From Antarcticirhabdus aurantiaca (lineage in GTDB: Bacteria > Pseudomonadota > Alphaproteobacteria > Rhizobiales > Rhizobiaceae): DNA of 64,000 nt. Of the stretch, positions 1 through 9,980 are shown piece by piece. The position numbers were made by a program, and so were the translations under genes. Positions within the stretch are counted from its first letter, which is position 1; each line of letters starts with the position of its first letter. The stretch covers positions 1 through 64,000 of the forward strand of contig NZ_VTOM01000020.1 of NCBI RefSeq assembly GCF_009765365.1, read 5' to 3'. The notes beneath the pieces are model-generated. The model ran no database searches. It worked only from the letters and a program-made list of their open reading frames with translations, and was not told the DNA's origin.

Positions 1-1051
1 CGGTGATCTTCTCGGCGATGGTGCGCATGGCTTCCACCGACTGGGCGACGGCGGTGCCGGTCTTCTCGGCGTTGACGTTCGCCTGGGCGGCGATCTTCTC
101 GGTCTGGGCGGCGTTGTCGGCGTTCTGACGCACGTTCGCGGTCATCTCCTCGACCGCGGCCGAGGCCTGCTCAGAGGCGGCCGCCTGCTCGGTCGAGCCG
201 GAGGAGAGCTGCTCGGCCGTCTGGGCCGACAGGGCCGAGCCGGAGGCCACCTGGCTCGACGACAGGCGCACCGCGCCGACGATCTCCGACAGCTTGGTGC
301 TCATCCGGTTCATGGCGCGCAGGAGGTCGCCGATCTCGTCCCGGCTCTTCGCCTCGACGCGGCGCGACACGTCGCCGGCGCCGATCGCTTCGGCAAGTTG
401 GACCGCCTCGCTCAGGGGCCGTGTCAGGCTGCGCGACAGAGCCCAGCCGCCAAGGCCGAGGAGCGCGGTCAGGCCGACGAGCCAGAGGCCAGCCTCGATC
501 ATCCGGCGCATCATCAGGGCATCGATGTCGTCGGTGTAGATGCCGACGCCGATCACCCAGTCCCAGGCTGGGATGTATTCCGAATAGCCCATCTTGGGAG
601 AGGGCGTCTCCTCGCCGAGCTTCGTCGTCATGTAGCGGGTGTATTCGCCGCCGGCCTTGGCGTTGGCGATCAGCTCGCGCACCATGTAGACGCCGTTCGT
701 GTCGACCTTGTCCCAGACGTTCTTCCCCTCTTCCTCCTGCTTGGGGAAGATGGTGCGGTTGCCCTTCGAGTCGTAGCCGAAGAAGTACTCGTTGTTTCCG
801 AACCGCATGGGTCGAATCGTCGAGCGCGCGATGTCCTGGGCGGCCTCCTGGCTCAGAGCGCCGGCCTGCACCTTCGCTTCCAGGTCCTCCACCATCGTGT
901 GGATCGACTGGATCTGGATCTTGAGCATCGCTTCGCGATCCGTCCACAGCTGGTCACGGATCGTGACGAGCTGGGCGGCCAAAGCGGCGGTCACGATCAC
1001 GACCGCAAACGCCACGTAGGCGGCAAGTTTCTTCGCGACCGTCAGGCGCAT
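1..1051 (-). CDS. Methyl-accepting chemotaxis protein, 3' end outside window
   Basis: Chemoreceptor that senses a ligand in the periplasm and signals to the CheA kinase. From the ATG at 1051 the frame stays open to the window edge (350 codons), so the rest of the signalling hairpin is missing. In order: a membrane helix (about residues 9-28), a periplasmic single-Cache domain with NEYFFGYD and WVIGVGIYTDD, a second membrane helix (about 187-205), a HAMP linker (SLTRPLSEAV) and the start of the MCP coiled coil (AVEEMTANVRQNADNA). The single-Cache class often binds small organic acids, but nothing here identifies the ligand. No che genes are next to it. Confidence 0.93.
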   Translation of the reverse strand, partial: MRLTVAKKLAAYVAFAVVIVTAALAAQLVTIRDQLWTDREAMLKIQIQSIHTMVEDLEAKVQAGALSQEAAQDIARSTIRPMRFGNNEYFFGYDSKGNRTIFPKQEEEGKNVWDKVDTNGVYMVRELIANAKAGGEYTRYMTTKLGEETPSPKMGYSEYIPAWDWVIGVGIYTDDIDALMMRRMIEAGLWLVGLTALLGLGGWALSRSLTRPLSEAVQLAEAIGAGDVSRRVEAKSRDEIGDLLRAMNRMSTKLSEIVGAVRLSSSQVASGSALSAQTAEQLSSGSTEQAAASEQASAAVEEMTANVRQNADNAAQTEKIAAQANVNAEKTGTAVAQSVEAMRTIAEKIT

Positions 1052-1188
1052 CGCTCCGCATCTCCACTAGAACCAGAGGGAGCCGGCACAATGCGACACG
1101 CTAATTAATTCCACCTTACGGTAGGTTTCCTTCGCACTTTCGCAGTGTAGGTGATCTTTTCGCCTGTCGCGGTCGCGATACGAGGGAC

Positions 1189-1222
1189 GAGCCGGCCGGC
1201 CTCGGATGGAATCGGCCGGCTC
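1189..1222 (-). terminator. Hairpin between the ferritin-like gene and the chemoreceptor gene
   Basis: Arms GAGCCGGCCG (1189-1198) and CGGCCGGCTC (1213-1222) form a perfect 10-bp stem with a 14-nt loop just after the stop codon at 1248. There is no clear U-run on the transcribed strand, so it is a weak or Rho-assisted terminator at best. The rest of the 1052-1247 gap should hold the chemoreceptor promoter; I see no convincing -35/-10 pair. Confidence 0.35.
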
Positions 1223-1247
1223 CGCCCTTCGATCGATCGTGGCCGCG

Positions 1248-1694
1248 TTAGGCGGCGGCTGCGGAGTCCATCCAGGCCTTGTGCCGGTCTTCGTCGGCGA
1301 AGGCTTGGCGGAAGAAGCCCTGGGCCTCGGGCGGCGCGGCGTCGTTCCGGGCGGCCTGATCGTAGGCCATCTTGGTTTCGATCTCGTTGGTCGCCATGGC
1401 CTTCAGCACCGTCCGGTCGCCGACGAGGCTGGCGAGCGAGATCTTGCCCGTGGTCAGCATCTGCTTGGCGTCGCCCTGCGTCGGCGGCGTCACGCCGAGC
1501 GCTCCGGCCATGCGGGTCAGCTCGGCGACGTGGCGCTCGTGATCGCCCTTGAACTCGGCGATCTTCTGCTTGGCGACGGGATCGTCGAGCTTATCGATGG
1601 TCTTGTCGTAGGCTGCGATCGCGTCGTGCTCGAGATAAAGAAGGTTCTCGACCATCTTCTCGAAGGTGGACTCGGTTCCGACTGTGGTCACCAT
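1248..1694 (-). CDS. Ferritin-like four-helix-bundle protein (DUF2383/PA2169-like)
   Basis: Small all-helical protein of 148 residues. Conserved Glu and His residues sit in helices (ENLLYLEHDAIAAY, DHERHVAELTRMAG, NEIETKMAYDQA, ADEDRHKAWMDS), the pattern of ferritin-like bundles of the DUF2383 type. Function in that family is largely unknown; stress or metal handling is suspected. The start at 1694 is chosen because CAGGAG lies about 9 nt upstream and the family starts near here. The same frame extends further upstream, but those residues (rich in Arg and Cys) look like non-coding DNA. It is monocistronic and divergent from prfC. Confidence 0.75.
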   Translation of the reverse strand: MVTTVGTESTFEKMVENLLYLEHDAIAAYDKTIDKLDDPVAKQKIAEFKGDHERHVAELTRMAGALGVTPPTQGDAKQMLTTGKISLASLVGDRTVLKAMATNEIETKMAYDQAARNDAAPPEAQGFFRQAFADEDRHKAWMDSAAAA

Positions 1695-1894
1695 TGAAGG
1701 GGGTCTCCTGTTGAGCCGGGTCAATGGCGCGGCGGAAGAGGCCGTTCCTCGGCAAATCTTTAGGCAGACAACCCGTAGACAGCCAAGCGAGGCGCGGTGC
1801 GCCTCTTGCAAGGAGGTTCCCCAGGGTTCATGTGAAGCGCGACCCCGAGACGCCCCGCATCGACCCGGTTTTCGCGGCCAAGGACCCTTTTCGC

Positions 1895-3514
<1,620 letters not shown>

Positions 3515-3531
3515 CCGGTCCCGAGAGCCTC

Positions 3532-4131
3532 ATGAATTCCGAGTCTGCCCTTCCGACGAAGACCATCGCCGTTTCGACCCGCACGATCTGCGGCATCGAG
3601 GAGCTTCCCTCGCTGCAGAGCGCGGGAGTGACGCACGTCCTGTCGATCCTCGATCCCGGCTTTCCCGAGCTGCCGGCCTTCGAGGCCTATGGCGAGCATC
3701 GCCGCACGACGCTCCACTTCCACGACATCATCGACCCGCTCCCGGGCCAGATCATGCCGAAGCTGGACGATCTCGAGGCGATCCTCGCCTTCGGCTCGGA
3801 CATCGCCGAGACCGGCCGGGACGGCCACCTTCTCGTCCACTGCCACATGGGCGTGTCGCGCTCGACCGCAGCGATGATCACGCTGATGGCGCAGAGCGAC
3901 CCGGACGATATCGAGGACGACCTCTTCGCGCGCCTGCGCGAGATCCGCCCCCGCGCCTGGCCGAACTCCGTGATGATCGGCTTCGCCGACGATCTCCTGT
4001 CGCGCCAGGGCCGCCTCGTCGAGGCGCTGCGCCGCCACTACGCCCACCAGATCGAGCACGAGCCGCGGCTGGTGGAATGGATGGGCAATCTCGGCCGCTC
4101 CCGCGAAGTGCAGATGGCGACGAAGGGGTGA
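3532..4131 (+). CDS. Dual-specificity-type protein phosphatase
   Basis: Cysteine-dependent phosphatase of 199 residues. The P-loop HCHMGVSRSTA matches the HCX5R signature, with the nucleophilic Cys near residue 105, and an upstream aspartate-rich loop (HFHDIIDPLP) may supply the general acid. It starts 17 nt after prfC on the same strand, so the two genes are probably co-transcribed. Homologues in alphaproteobacteria are annotated as tyrosine phosphatases; the substrate is unknown and could be a protein or a small phosphorylated molecule. Confidence 0.85.
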   Translation: MNSESALPTKTIAVSTRTICGIEELPSLQSAGVTHVLSILDPGFPELPAFEAYGEHRRTTLHFHDIIDPLPGQIMPKLDDLEAILAFGSDIAETGRDGHLLVHCHMGVSRSTAAMITLMAQSDPDDIEDDLFARLREIRPRAWPNSVMIGFADDLLSRQGRLVEALRRHYAHQIEHEPRLVEWMGNLGRSREVQMATKG

Positions 4132-4162
4132 ACGGCCGCGACCTCGCCCGGTAATGGCGCCT

Positions 4163-4355
4163 CCCCTCGCCCGCTCGCGGGAGAGGGGTCCGCAAGGACG
4201 GGCGAGACGAGCGGCTCGACCAGGGGACGGCGAAAGCCGGCCGGGTGAGGGTGTCGGCCGCGCAAGCGGCCAGCAAAAAACGTCGCGACGCGTCGCGTGC
4301 CTTCGACAGCACCCTCATCCGCCTGCCGGCACCTTCTCCCGCCAGCGGGAGAAGG
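4163..4355. repeat. Composite inverted-hairpin repeat, copy A
   Basis: Left hairpin at 4163-4188 (CCCCTCGCCCGC / GCGGGAGAGGGG, one mismatch). Next comes a GGTGAGGGTGTCGGCCGC box around 4244-4261, then a CACCCTCATCC box around 4310-4320. The right hairpin at 4332-4355 has an 11-bp perfect stem (CCTTCTCCCGC-CA-GCGGGAGAAGG). The same modules recur in the same order in copies B, C and F and inverted in D and E. The copy fills the gap between the phosphatase gene and the DUF2188 gene. Confidence 0.9.
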
Positions 4356-4375
4356 GACAAGCGTTGCCGCCGCGC

Positions 4376-4627
4376 CTAGCTCTTGCCGCCGTCCACGACC
4401 CGCGTTTCCGGTCGGTCGTCGCCGCGGGCGATCTCGTCGTGCCACTGGCCATCGGCGTCCTCGTAGGTGATGCCGTCGGTCTCGCCGGCCAAGCTCTGGC
4501 GGGCGGCGGCGTCGCGTGCCGCCTTCAGCGCGGCGTCGTGGTTCGGATAGGTTTCCGAGAAGACGTCGCCGACCTTGTAGGCCCAGCCGCCGTCGTGCTG
4601 GACGATGGTGTAGGTGAGTTCGCTCAT
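4376..4627 (-). CDS. DUF2188 domain protein
   Basis: Small soluble protein of 83 residues. The N-terminal half matches the DUF2188 pattern: a short beta hairpin (YTIVQHDGGWAYKVGD) followed by a helix (HDAALKAARDAAARQ). The tail is acidic and polar. Function is unknown for the family. The gene is monocistronic, between repeat copy A and gph. Confidence 0.85.
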   Translation of the reverse strand: MSELTYTIVQHDGGWAYKVGDVFSETYPNHDAALKAARDAAARQSLAGETDGITYEDADGQWHDEIARGDDRPETRVVDGGKS

Positions 4628-4723
4628 CTCGTCTCCTCGGATCCTCCGGCGAACCGCGCGGGCGCCCTCGCCCGCCGGTCCTTGCCCGTCGAACGGCGGT
4701 GGAGCCCCACGCGTTCCAGCGCT

Positions 4724-5440
4724 TCAGGATCCGTGGCCTACGGGACCGAGCGCGGCGAAATACGGCTCGATCGCGTCGAGGCGATCCACGACGGCGTCGG
4801 CACCCAGGTCCTCGGCCGCGAGCGCAGTATAGCCGCCGCGCAGCACCAGGATCGGCATCCCCGCCGCGCGCGCCGCCGCCACGTCGTTCTCGCTATCGCC
4901 GACGAAGAGAACGTCGCCTGGATCGATCCCGGCGCGCTCGGCGGCCAGCAGCAGAAGCCCGGGCGCCGGCTTCTTCTCCGGCCCGGCATCGCCCGCGACG
5001 ACGACGGCCATCAGGTCCTCCAGCCCGAAATGGGCCAGGATCTCGCGGGTCTCGGCCTCCGGCTTGTTGGTGACGCAGCCGATCGCGATCCCGGCCTCGT
5101 TCAGCCGCCGCACGGTCTCGCTCGCGCCGGCGTTGAGCGTGGAAAGCCGCGCCGCCCGCGGGCCGTAGATCGACAGGAAGCGCGCCACGACCTTGTCGCG
5201 GGTTGCCGGGTCGATGTCCTTCCCGAGGCTCGCATAAGCGCGCTCGATGAGGACGGGCACGCCCCGCCCGACCATGCGCGTCACCGCTTCCAGCGTGAAG
5301 GGCGGCTCGCCGTAGCTTGCCAACGTCTCGTTCAGCGCCTCGTGGATGTCGGGGACGGAATCGACCAGCGTTCCGTCGAGGTCGAAGAACACGGCCTTCG
5401 GCCAGGACGAGGTGTCGCGGTTCGGCGTTGGATCGGGCAT
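4724..5440 (-). CDS. gph: HAD-family phosphoglycolate phosphatase
   Basis: Hydrolyses 2-phosphoglycolate to glycolate, a repair and salvage reaction. HAD motifs appear in order: FFDLDGTLVDS (nucleophile Asp), a four-helix cap, CVTNKP (motif II), EKKPAPG (motif III Lys) and FVGDSENDV (motif IV). The ATG at 5440 (238 residues) is preferred because AGGGAG ends about 5 nt upstream; a GTG at 5446 would touch that sequence. It is divergent from the transglutaminase gene. The exact substrate is inferred from family resemblance and could be another small phosphate ester. Confidence 0.88.
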   Translation of the reverse strand: MPDPTPNRDTSSWPKAVFFDLDGTLVDSVPDIHEALNETLASYGEPPFTLEAVTRMVGRGVPVLIERAYASLGKDIDPATRDKVVARFLSIYGPRAARLSTLNAGASETVRRLNEAGIAIGCVTNKPEAETREILAHFGLEDLMAVVVAGDAGPEKKPAPGLLLLAAERAGIDPGDVLFVGDSENDVAAARAAGMPILVLRGGYTALAAEDLGADAVVDRLDAIEPYFAALGPVGHGS

Positions 5441-5577
5441 GCGCACTCCCTGGCAGACCGGCCGAACGATAGCGCCGCATTGGGAACACGTCGATGGCCG
5501 GGAACCTTTCGGCGCCGCGCATCTTTTCGCAGCGCCACAAACGCTGGGGTTGCGGCACGGTAGAGGGAACGAGGCTC

Positions 5578-6414
5578 ATGCGGTTCAAGGTCGGGTGCCG
5601 TCTCACCTACGACGCGAAGGTGGATTCCGGCTTCGTCTTCAACATCCAGGCCGCGCATTGCGAGAACCAGACGGTTCTCGAGGAGAAGCTCGTCGTCGAG
5701 CCCGACGTGCCGCTCGAAACCTACGTCATGCCCGAAAGCGGCAACCGCTACATCCGCTTCCAGGCGCCGAAGGGGGCGGTCTCGGTCACCTACGACGCCG
5801 TGGTCGAACACACGCCCGAGCGCCGCGATCCGAAAAGCGTGTCGGCGATCGACCTCAAGACCCTGCCCTTCCCGGTCCTGCCGCACCTCTACCCCAGCCG
5901 CTTCTGCGAGTCCGACCGGCTCCAGCGCGCCGCTTTGTCGGACTTCGGCGACCTGCCCCCCAGCCACGAGCGCGTGACGGCGATCTGCAACTGGATCTAC
6001 GAGCGGATCGAGTACCTGCGGGGGTCTTCCGACGCCCACACCTCGGCCCTCGTCACGCTGGTCGATCGCGCCGGGGTCTGCCGCGACTTCGCCCATCTCG
6101 GCATCGCGCTCTGCCGCTCGCTCGGCATCCCCGCGCGCTACGTCAGCGCCTATGCCTGGAAGCTCGACCCGCCCGACTTCCACGCCGTGTTCGAGGCCTA
6201 TCTCGGCGGGCGCTGGTACCTCTTCGACGGCACGCGCCAAGCCGCACTCGACGGTCTGGTCCGCATCGGCATCGGCCGCGACGCCTCCGAGGTCGCCTTC
6301 GCCGACTTCGTCGGACAGGTCGAGCCGACGGACATGACGGTGTTCTGCGAGGCCGTCGAGGAGCCGGCCGACGACCAGCCGACCACCGACGCGATCAGCC
6401 TGTCCGAGAGCTGA
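5578..6414 (+). CDS. Transglutaminase-like cysteine protease family protein
   Basis: Protein of 278 residues with an N-terminal beta-rich domain (about 1-130) and a transglutaminase-like core. The Cys-His-Asp triad is visible as GVCRDFAHL, FHAVFEAYL and YLFDGT. Family members cleave or crosslink amide bonds; the physiological substrate is not known for this bacterial branch. The start at 5578 gives the family-typical opening MRFKVGCRLTYDA; the open frame back to 5494 is not conserved-looking. It is convergent with the MaoC gene, with stop codons 10 nt apart. Confidence 0.87.
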   Translation: MRFKVGCRLTYDAKVDSGFVFNIQAAHCENQTVLEEKLVVEPDVPLETYVMPESGNRYIRFQAPKGAVSVTYDAVVEHTPERRDPKSVSAIDLKTLPFPVLPHLYPSRFCESDRLQRAALSDFGDLPPSHERVTAICNWIYERIEYLRGSSDAHTSALVTLVDRAGVCRDFAHLGIALCRSLGIPARYVSAYAWKLDPPDFHAVFEAYLGGRWYLFDGTRQAALDGLVRIGIGRDASEVAFADFVGQVEPTDMTVFCEAVEEPADDQPTTDAISLSES

Positions 6415-6428
6415 GGCGCCGTCTCAGC
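6410..6428. terminator. Small hairpin over the convergent stop codons
   Basis: GCTGAG (6410-6415) pairs with CTCAGC (6423-6428) across a 7-nt loop and spans both convergent stop codons. It is short and lacks a U-run, so it is only a possible bidirectional terminator. Confidence 0.25.
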
Positions 6429-6939
6429 CCACCGGAGCGTCGAGGACGGCGAGCGTGATCCAGTGCGCGGAGAGCGCGGGCTTGGCCGCCCCCTCGATCT
6501 CTACGTCGACGGCCCAGTGCGTCTGAAGGCTGACGGCGCGCTCCACGAGGTCGACCATTCGGAAGCTTCCGCGCACCCTGGCGCCGGCCTTTACCGGCGT
6601 GATGAAGCGCACCTTCTCGAAGCCGTAGTTGACGCCCATTCGCGTGCCGATCACGCCCGGCAGCGCGTCATAGGCGAGCACCGAGAGGAGCGACAGCGTC
6701 AGGAAGCCGTGGGCGATCGTGCCGCCGTAGGGCGTCTCGCGCGCCGCGCGCTCGGGATCGACGTGGATGAACTGGAAATCGTTGGTGGCATCGGCGAAGC
6801 GGTCGATCATGCCCTGGTCGACCGTCAGCCAATCGGAGACGAGCGGCTCGCCCTCCTTGTGCGCGCGATAGGCGTCGATCGGCACGAGCCGGGCGCGCAG
6901 CGCCGCTTCGGTTTCGGCCACGCTGGAAAAAGCCATCAT
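6424..6939 (-). CDS. MaoC-family (hot-dog fold) hydratase
   Basis: Predicted (R)-specific enoyl-CoA hydratase of 171 residues. The hydratase-2 motif is DATNDFQFIHVDPERA, with the catalytic Asp and His, followed by GGTIAHGFLTLSLL, which shapes the acyl tunnel. The start at 6939 overlaps the upstream SDR stop codon as ATGA, so the two are translationally coupled. Pairing of an SDR with a MaoC protein suggests a short acyl-CoA route such as 3-hydroxyacyl or fatty-acid side-chain metabolism. The substrate is not readable from sequence. Confidence 0.88.
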   Translation of the reverse strand: MMAFSSVAETEAALRARLVPIDAYRAHKEGEPLVSDWLTVDQGMIDRFADATNDFQFIHVDPERAARETPYGGTIAHGFLTLSLLSVLAYDALPGVIGTRMGVNYGFEKVRFITPVKAGARVRGSFRMVDLVERAVSLQTHWAVDVEIEGAAKPALSAHWITLAVLDAPVG

Positions 6940-7760
6940 TCGTCCCCGAAAAGCGCCGGACCGGACATCACGGCGATGCCCCCGTCGATCGGCAGGATCG
7001 CGCCGGTGACGTAGGCGCCCGCCCGGCCGCAGAGATAGAGCGTCGCGCCCGCGATGTCCTCGGGCGTCCCCATGCGCCCGAGCGGCACGCCCGCCGCGGT
7101 GCGCGCGGCGCCCTCGGCCGTGCCCGTGGCGAAGGCGGTCATTTTGCTCGGGAAGGGTCCCGGCGCGAAGGCGTTGACGGTGATCCGGCGGCCGGCGAGC
7201 TCCTTGGCGAGGATGCGCGTCAGGTGGTGCATGGCCGCCTTGGAGGCCGCGTAGGAATAGGCGCCGTCGCCGAGCGCCGCCGTCCCCATCACCGAGCCGA
7301 GATTGATCACCCGCGCCGGGTCTTCGTCCGAGGCCGCAGCGGCGAGCCGCGGCAGGAGGCGCTGCGTCAGCGAGAACGGCCCGGCGACGTTGACGGCGTG
7401 GACGCGCTCCCATGCGGCGTGCGGGAAGCTGCCGAGCGGCGCGCCCCAGGAGGTTCCGGCATTGTTGACGAGGATGTGCAGGTGCTCGGCGCGCGCCTCG
7501 ACGGCCTCGGCCAGCGCGGCGACGCCCGCTTCCGTCGACACGTCGCCGGCGAGCGCTTCCGCGCGGCCCGGATGCCCTTCGGCGTTGATCTCCGCCGCCG
7601 CGGCCTCGCAGGCCTCGACTTTCCGCGAGGCGATCAGCACGCGGGCGCCGCCGCCGACGAGCGCGGCCGCGATCATCCGGCCGATGCCCGTCGCGCCGCC
7701 GGTCACCAGCGCGGTCTTGCCGGACACGCCGAAGAGCCGATCGGCGAGCGATTGCACCAT
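6936..7760 (-). CDS. SDR-family NAD(P)-dependent oxidoreductase
   Basis: Classical short-chain dehydrogenase of 274 residues. It has the cofactor motif TGGATGIG, the structural NNAG, the catalytic Ser in GSVMG, and YSYAASK with catalytic Tyr and Lys. GGIAVMSG at the C-terminus is also typical. The first gene of the SDR-MaoC operon, it may reduce a 3-oxoacyl intermediate. It is divergent from the MDR reductase gene with a 109-bp gap. Confidence 0.9.
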   Translation of the reverse strand: MVQSLADRLFGVSGKTALVTGGATGIGRMIAAALVGGGARVLIASRKVEACEAAAAEINAEGHPGRAEALAGDVSTEAGVAALAEAVEARAEHLHILVNNAGTSWGAPLGSFPHAAWERVHAVNVAGPFSLTQRLLPRLAAAASDEDPARVINLGSVMGTAALGDGAYSYAASKAAMHHLTRILAKELAGRRITVNAFAPGPFPSKMTAFATGTAEGAARTAAGVPLGRMGTPEDIAGATLYLCGRAGAYVTGAILPIDGGIAVMSGPALFGDE

Positions 7761-7869
7761 GGGGTTCCTCCCGCTTGTCGCGCAGCCGGCTTGCCATGCC
7801 GGCCGCGCGCCTGTCCAGCGCCGGCTCCACCCCTATCTGCCGCAGCCAAGGCGCGAAGGGAGAAGATCC

Positions 7870-8910
7870 ATGACGCTACCCGACACGATGCAGGGCCTCG
7901 TCTGCCGCGAGGACGGCTATTCCGGCCGTTCGGAAGGGCCGACGATCGAGAACCTCGCCGACTGGGTGAGCCTGGAAAGCCTGCCCGTGCCGCAGCCGTC
8001 AGGACGGCAGGTGCTGGTGAAGGTCGGCCTTGCCAACATCAACCCGTCCGACCTCCACTACATCAAGGGCGAATACGGCCAGCCCCGCCGCAAGGGCGTG
8101 CCGGCCGGCTTCGAAGCGATGGGCACCGTGGTCGCGGCCGGCAACGACCCGGCGGCGCAGCGGCTGATGAACCACCGGGTCGCGATCTCCGTGGTGAAGA
8201 GCGGCAGCGGCGCCTGGGCGACCTACGCCCTCACCGATGCGAGCACCTGCGTGCCGCTCCATCCGGGCTTACGCGACGAGGACGCGGCCGCGCTCATCGT
8301 CAACCCGCTCACCGCCTTCGCCATGGTGCGGCTCGCGAAGGAGGCGGGGGCGAAGAGCTTCGTCATGACCGCCGGCGCCAGCCAGCTCTGCCGCCTGATG
8401 GCGAGCTTCGGGCGCGACGAGGGGCTGACGCCCGTCGCGGTCGTGCGGCGCGAGGAGCATCGCTCGCTGATGGAAGGGCTCGGCGCCTTCGTCCTGAACA
8501 GCGCGCGCGACGACTTTCCGGCCATGCTGAAGCAGATGATCGGCGAGTGCGATCCGCGCATCCTCCTCGACGCCGTCGGCGACGAAGTGTCGGCCGCGAT
8601 CTTCGGCTCCATGGGGCGCAAGAGCCGCTGGATCGTCTACGGCAAGCTCTCGCCGACGTCCCCGCCGCTGCCGAGCCTCGGCCAGCTCGTCTTCTCGGGG
8701 AAGCGCATCGAGGGCTTCTGGCTCACCGAATGGCTCGGCGCCGCCAGTCCGGACCAGCGCCGCGAAGCCTTCGAGACGGTGCAGGCCCGCTTCGTCTCCG
8801 GCGCCTGGAAGACCGACGTTTCCGAGGTCATGCCGCTCTCCGAGGCCCCCGATCGCCTCGCCGCGGCGCTGAAGGGCATGAACCGCGGCAAGGTGCTGCT
8901 GCGGCCTTGA
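7870..8910 (+). CDS. MDR-superfamily (quinone reductase-like) oxidoreductase
   Basis: Medium-chain dehydrogenase/reductase fold of 346 residues: an N-terminal GroES-like domain (VLVKVGLANINPSDLHYIKG) and a C-terminal nucleotide-binding domain. The usual zinc ligands of alcohol dehydrogenase are absent, as in quinone and enoyl reductases. The dinucleotide region is atypical (FVMTAGASQLCRLMASFG). The start at 7870 follows AAGGGAGAAG; the frame back to 7303 runs antisense to the SDR gene and is rejected. The substrate is unknown. Confidence 0.85.
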   Translation: MTLPDTMQGLVCREDGYSGRSEGPTIENLADWVSLESLPVPQPSGRQVLVKVGLANINPSDLHYIKGEYGQPRRKGVPAGFEAMGTVVAAGNDPAAQRLMNHRVAISVVKSGSGAWATYALTDASTCVPLHPGLRDEDAAALIVNPLTAFAMVRLAKEAGAKSFVMTAGASQLCRLMASFGRDEGLTPVAVVRREEHRSLMEGLGAFVLNSARDDFPAMLKQMIGECDPRILLDAVGDEVSAAIFGSMGRKSRWIVYGKLSPTSPPLPSLGQLVFSGKRIEGFWLTEWLGAASPDQRREAFETVQARFVSGAWKTDVSEVMPLSEAPDRLAAALKGMNRGKVLLRP

Positions 8911-8974
8911 ACTTCGCGCGCCGGAGTGATCCTGTTCGCGCCGGGTCTTCTCCACATCGCGGACGGCACGGCGC

Positions 8975-9853
8975 ATGGGCATCGATCGCACTCGGCTTCT
9001 CGGCATCGCCTTCGTCGCCGGGGCGACGGTGCTGTGGAGCTCCGCCGGCCTCTTCGTGCGCGCCATAGACCTCGACGTCTGGCAGACGCTCGGCTGGCGC
9101 GCCTTCTTCGCCGCGCTCTCGCTCTTCCTGATCCTCCTCGTCCAGCACGGCCGGCGCGTCGGCCGTGTGCTGGGCACGCTCGGCCCCTGGGGCTGGCTCG
9201 CCATCCCCGTCTCGGCCGTGTCGATGTACGGTTACGTCGCCGCGCTCACCATGACGACGGTCGCCAACGTCATGACGATGTACGCGACACTGCCCTTCCT
9301 GGCGGTGGGCATCGCTTATCTCTGGATGGGCGAGAAGCCCTCGCGCCGGGTGGTCGTCGCGAGCCTCGCCTCCTTCGCCGGCATCCTCGTGATGACGGCC
9401 GGGGCCGTGCGGCCGGCCGACCTCCTCGGCATCTTCCTCGCCTTCACGATGACGGCCGGCTTCGCCTTTCTCCTGATCCTGGCGCGGCGCGAGCCCGGCA
9501 TGTCCATGGCCTCGATCAACGGCCTCGCCGCGCTCGTCTGCTTCCTCGCCTGCCTGCCGCTGATGCCGGCCGGCCTGCCGAGCCTGGAGCAGTTCGTGCT
9601 TCTCGCGGTCTTCGGCGTCACCACCAGCGCCCTCGCCTACCTCTTCTTCCTGCATGGCGGACGCTTCATCCCGCCGGGCGAGGCCGGCCTGATCGGCCTC
9701 CTCGACGTGGTGCTCGGGCCGCTCTGGGTGTGGCTCGCCTTTTCCGAGACGCCGGGGACGGCGGCTCTCGTCGGCACCGCGATCGTCCTCGCCGCCACCG
9801 GCTGGTACCTGTCGAGCAACCTGCCGCGGCGCCGCGCGGCGCCGCTCGCCTGA
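8975..9853 (+). CDS. EamA/DMT-family transporter
   Basis: Inner-membrane protein of 292 residues with about ten hydrophobic helices arranged as two EamA repeats. It opens with LLGIAFVAGATVLWSSAGLFVRA, and the second repeat starts near LLGIFLAFTMTAGFAF. The family exports amino acids and other small metabolites; specificity cannot be read. It follows the MDR gene by 64 nt on the same strand. Confidence 0.9.
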   Translation: MGIDRTRLLGIAFVAGATVLWSSAGLFVRAIDLDVWQTLGWRAFFAALSLFLILLVQHGRRVGRVLGTLGPWGWLAIPVSAVSMYGYVAALTMTTVANVMTMYATLPFLAVGIAYLWMGEKPSRRVVVASLASFAGILVMTAGAVRPADLLGIFLAFTMTAGFAFLLILARREPGMSMASINGLAALVCFLACLPLMPAGLPSLEQFVLLAVFGVTTSALAYLFFLHGGRFIPPGEAGLIGLLDVVLGPLWVWLAFSETPGTAALVGTAIVLAATGWYLSSNLPRRRAAPLA

Positions 9854-9980
9854 CGCGAGCGGCCGACGAGGCTCATCCGGCGGTTGGAGCCTCGGATCCT
9901 TCGCCTATATGCGCTGCAACAGGCCGACGCTCTTCCTCCCGCGCCGGCACCCTGTTGTTCCCAGCGAGCGAGGCCGAGGC

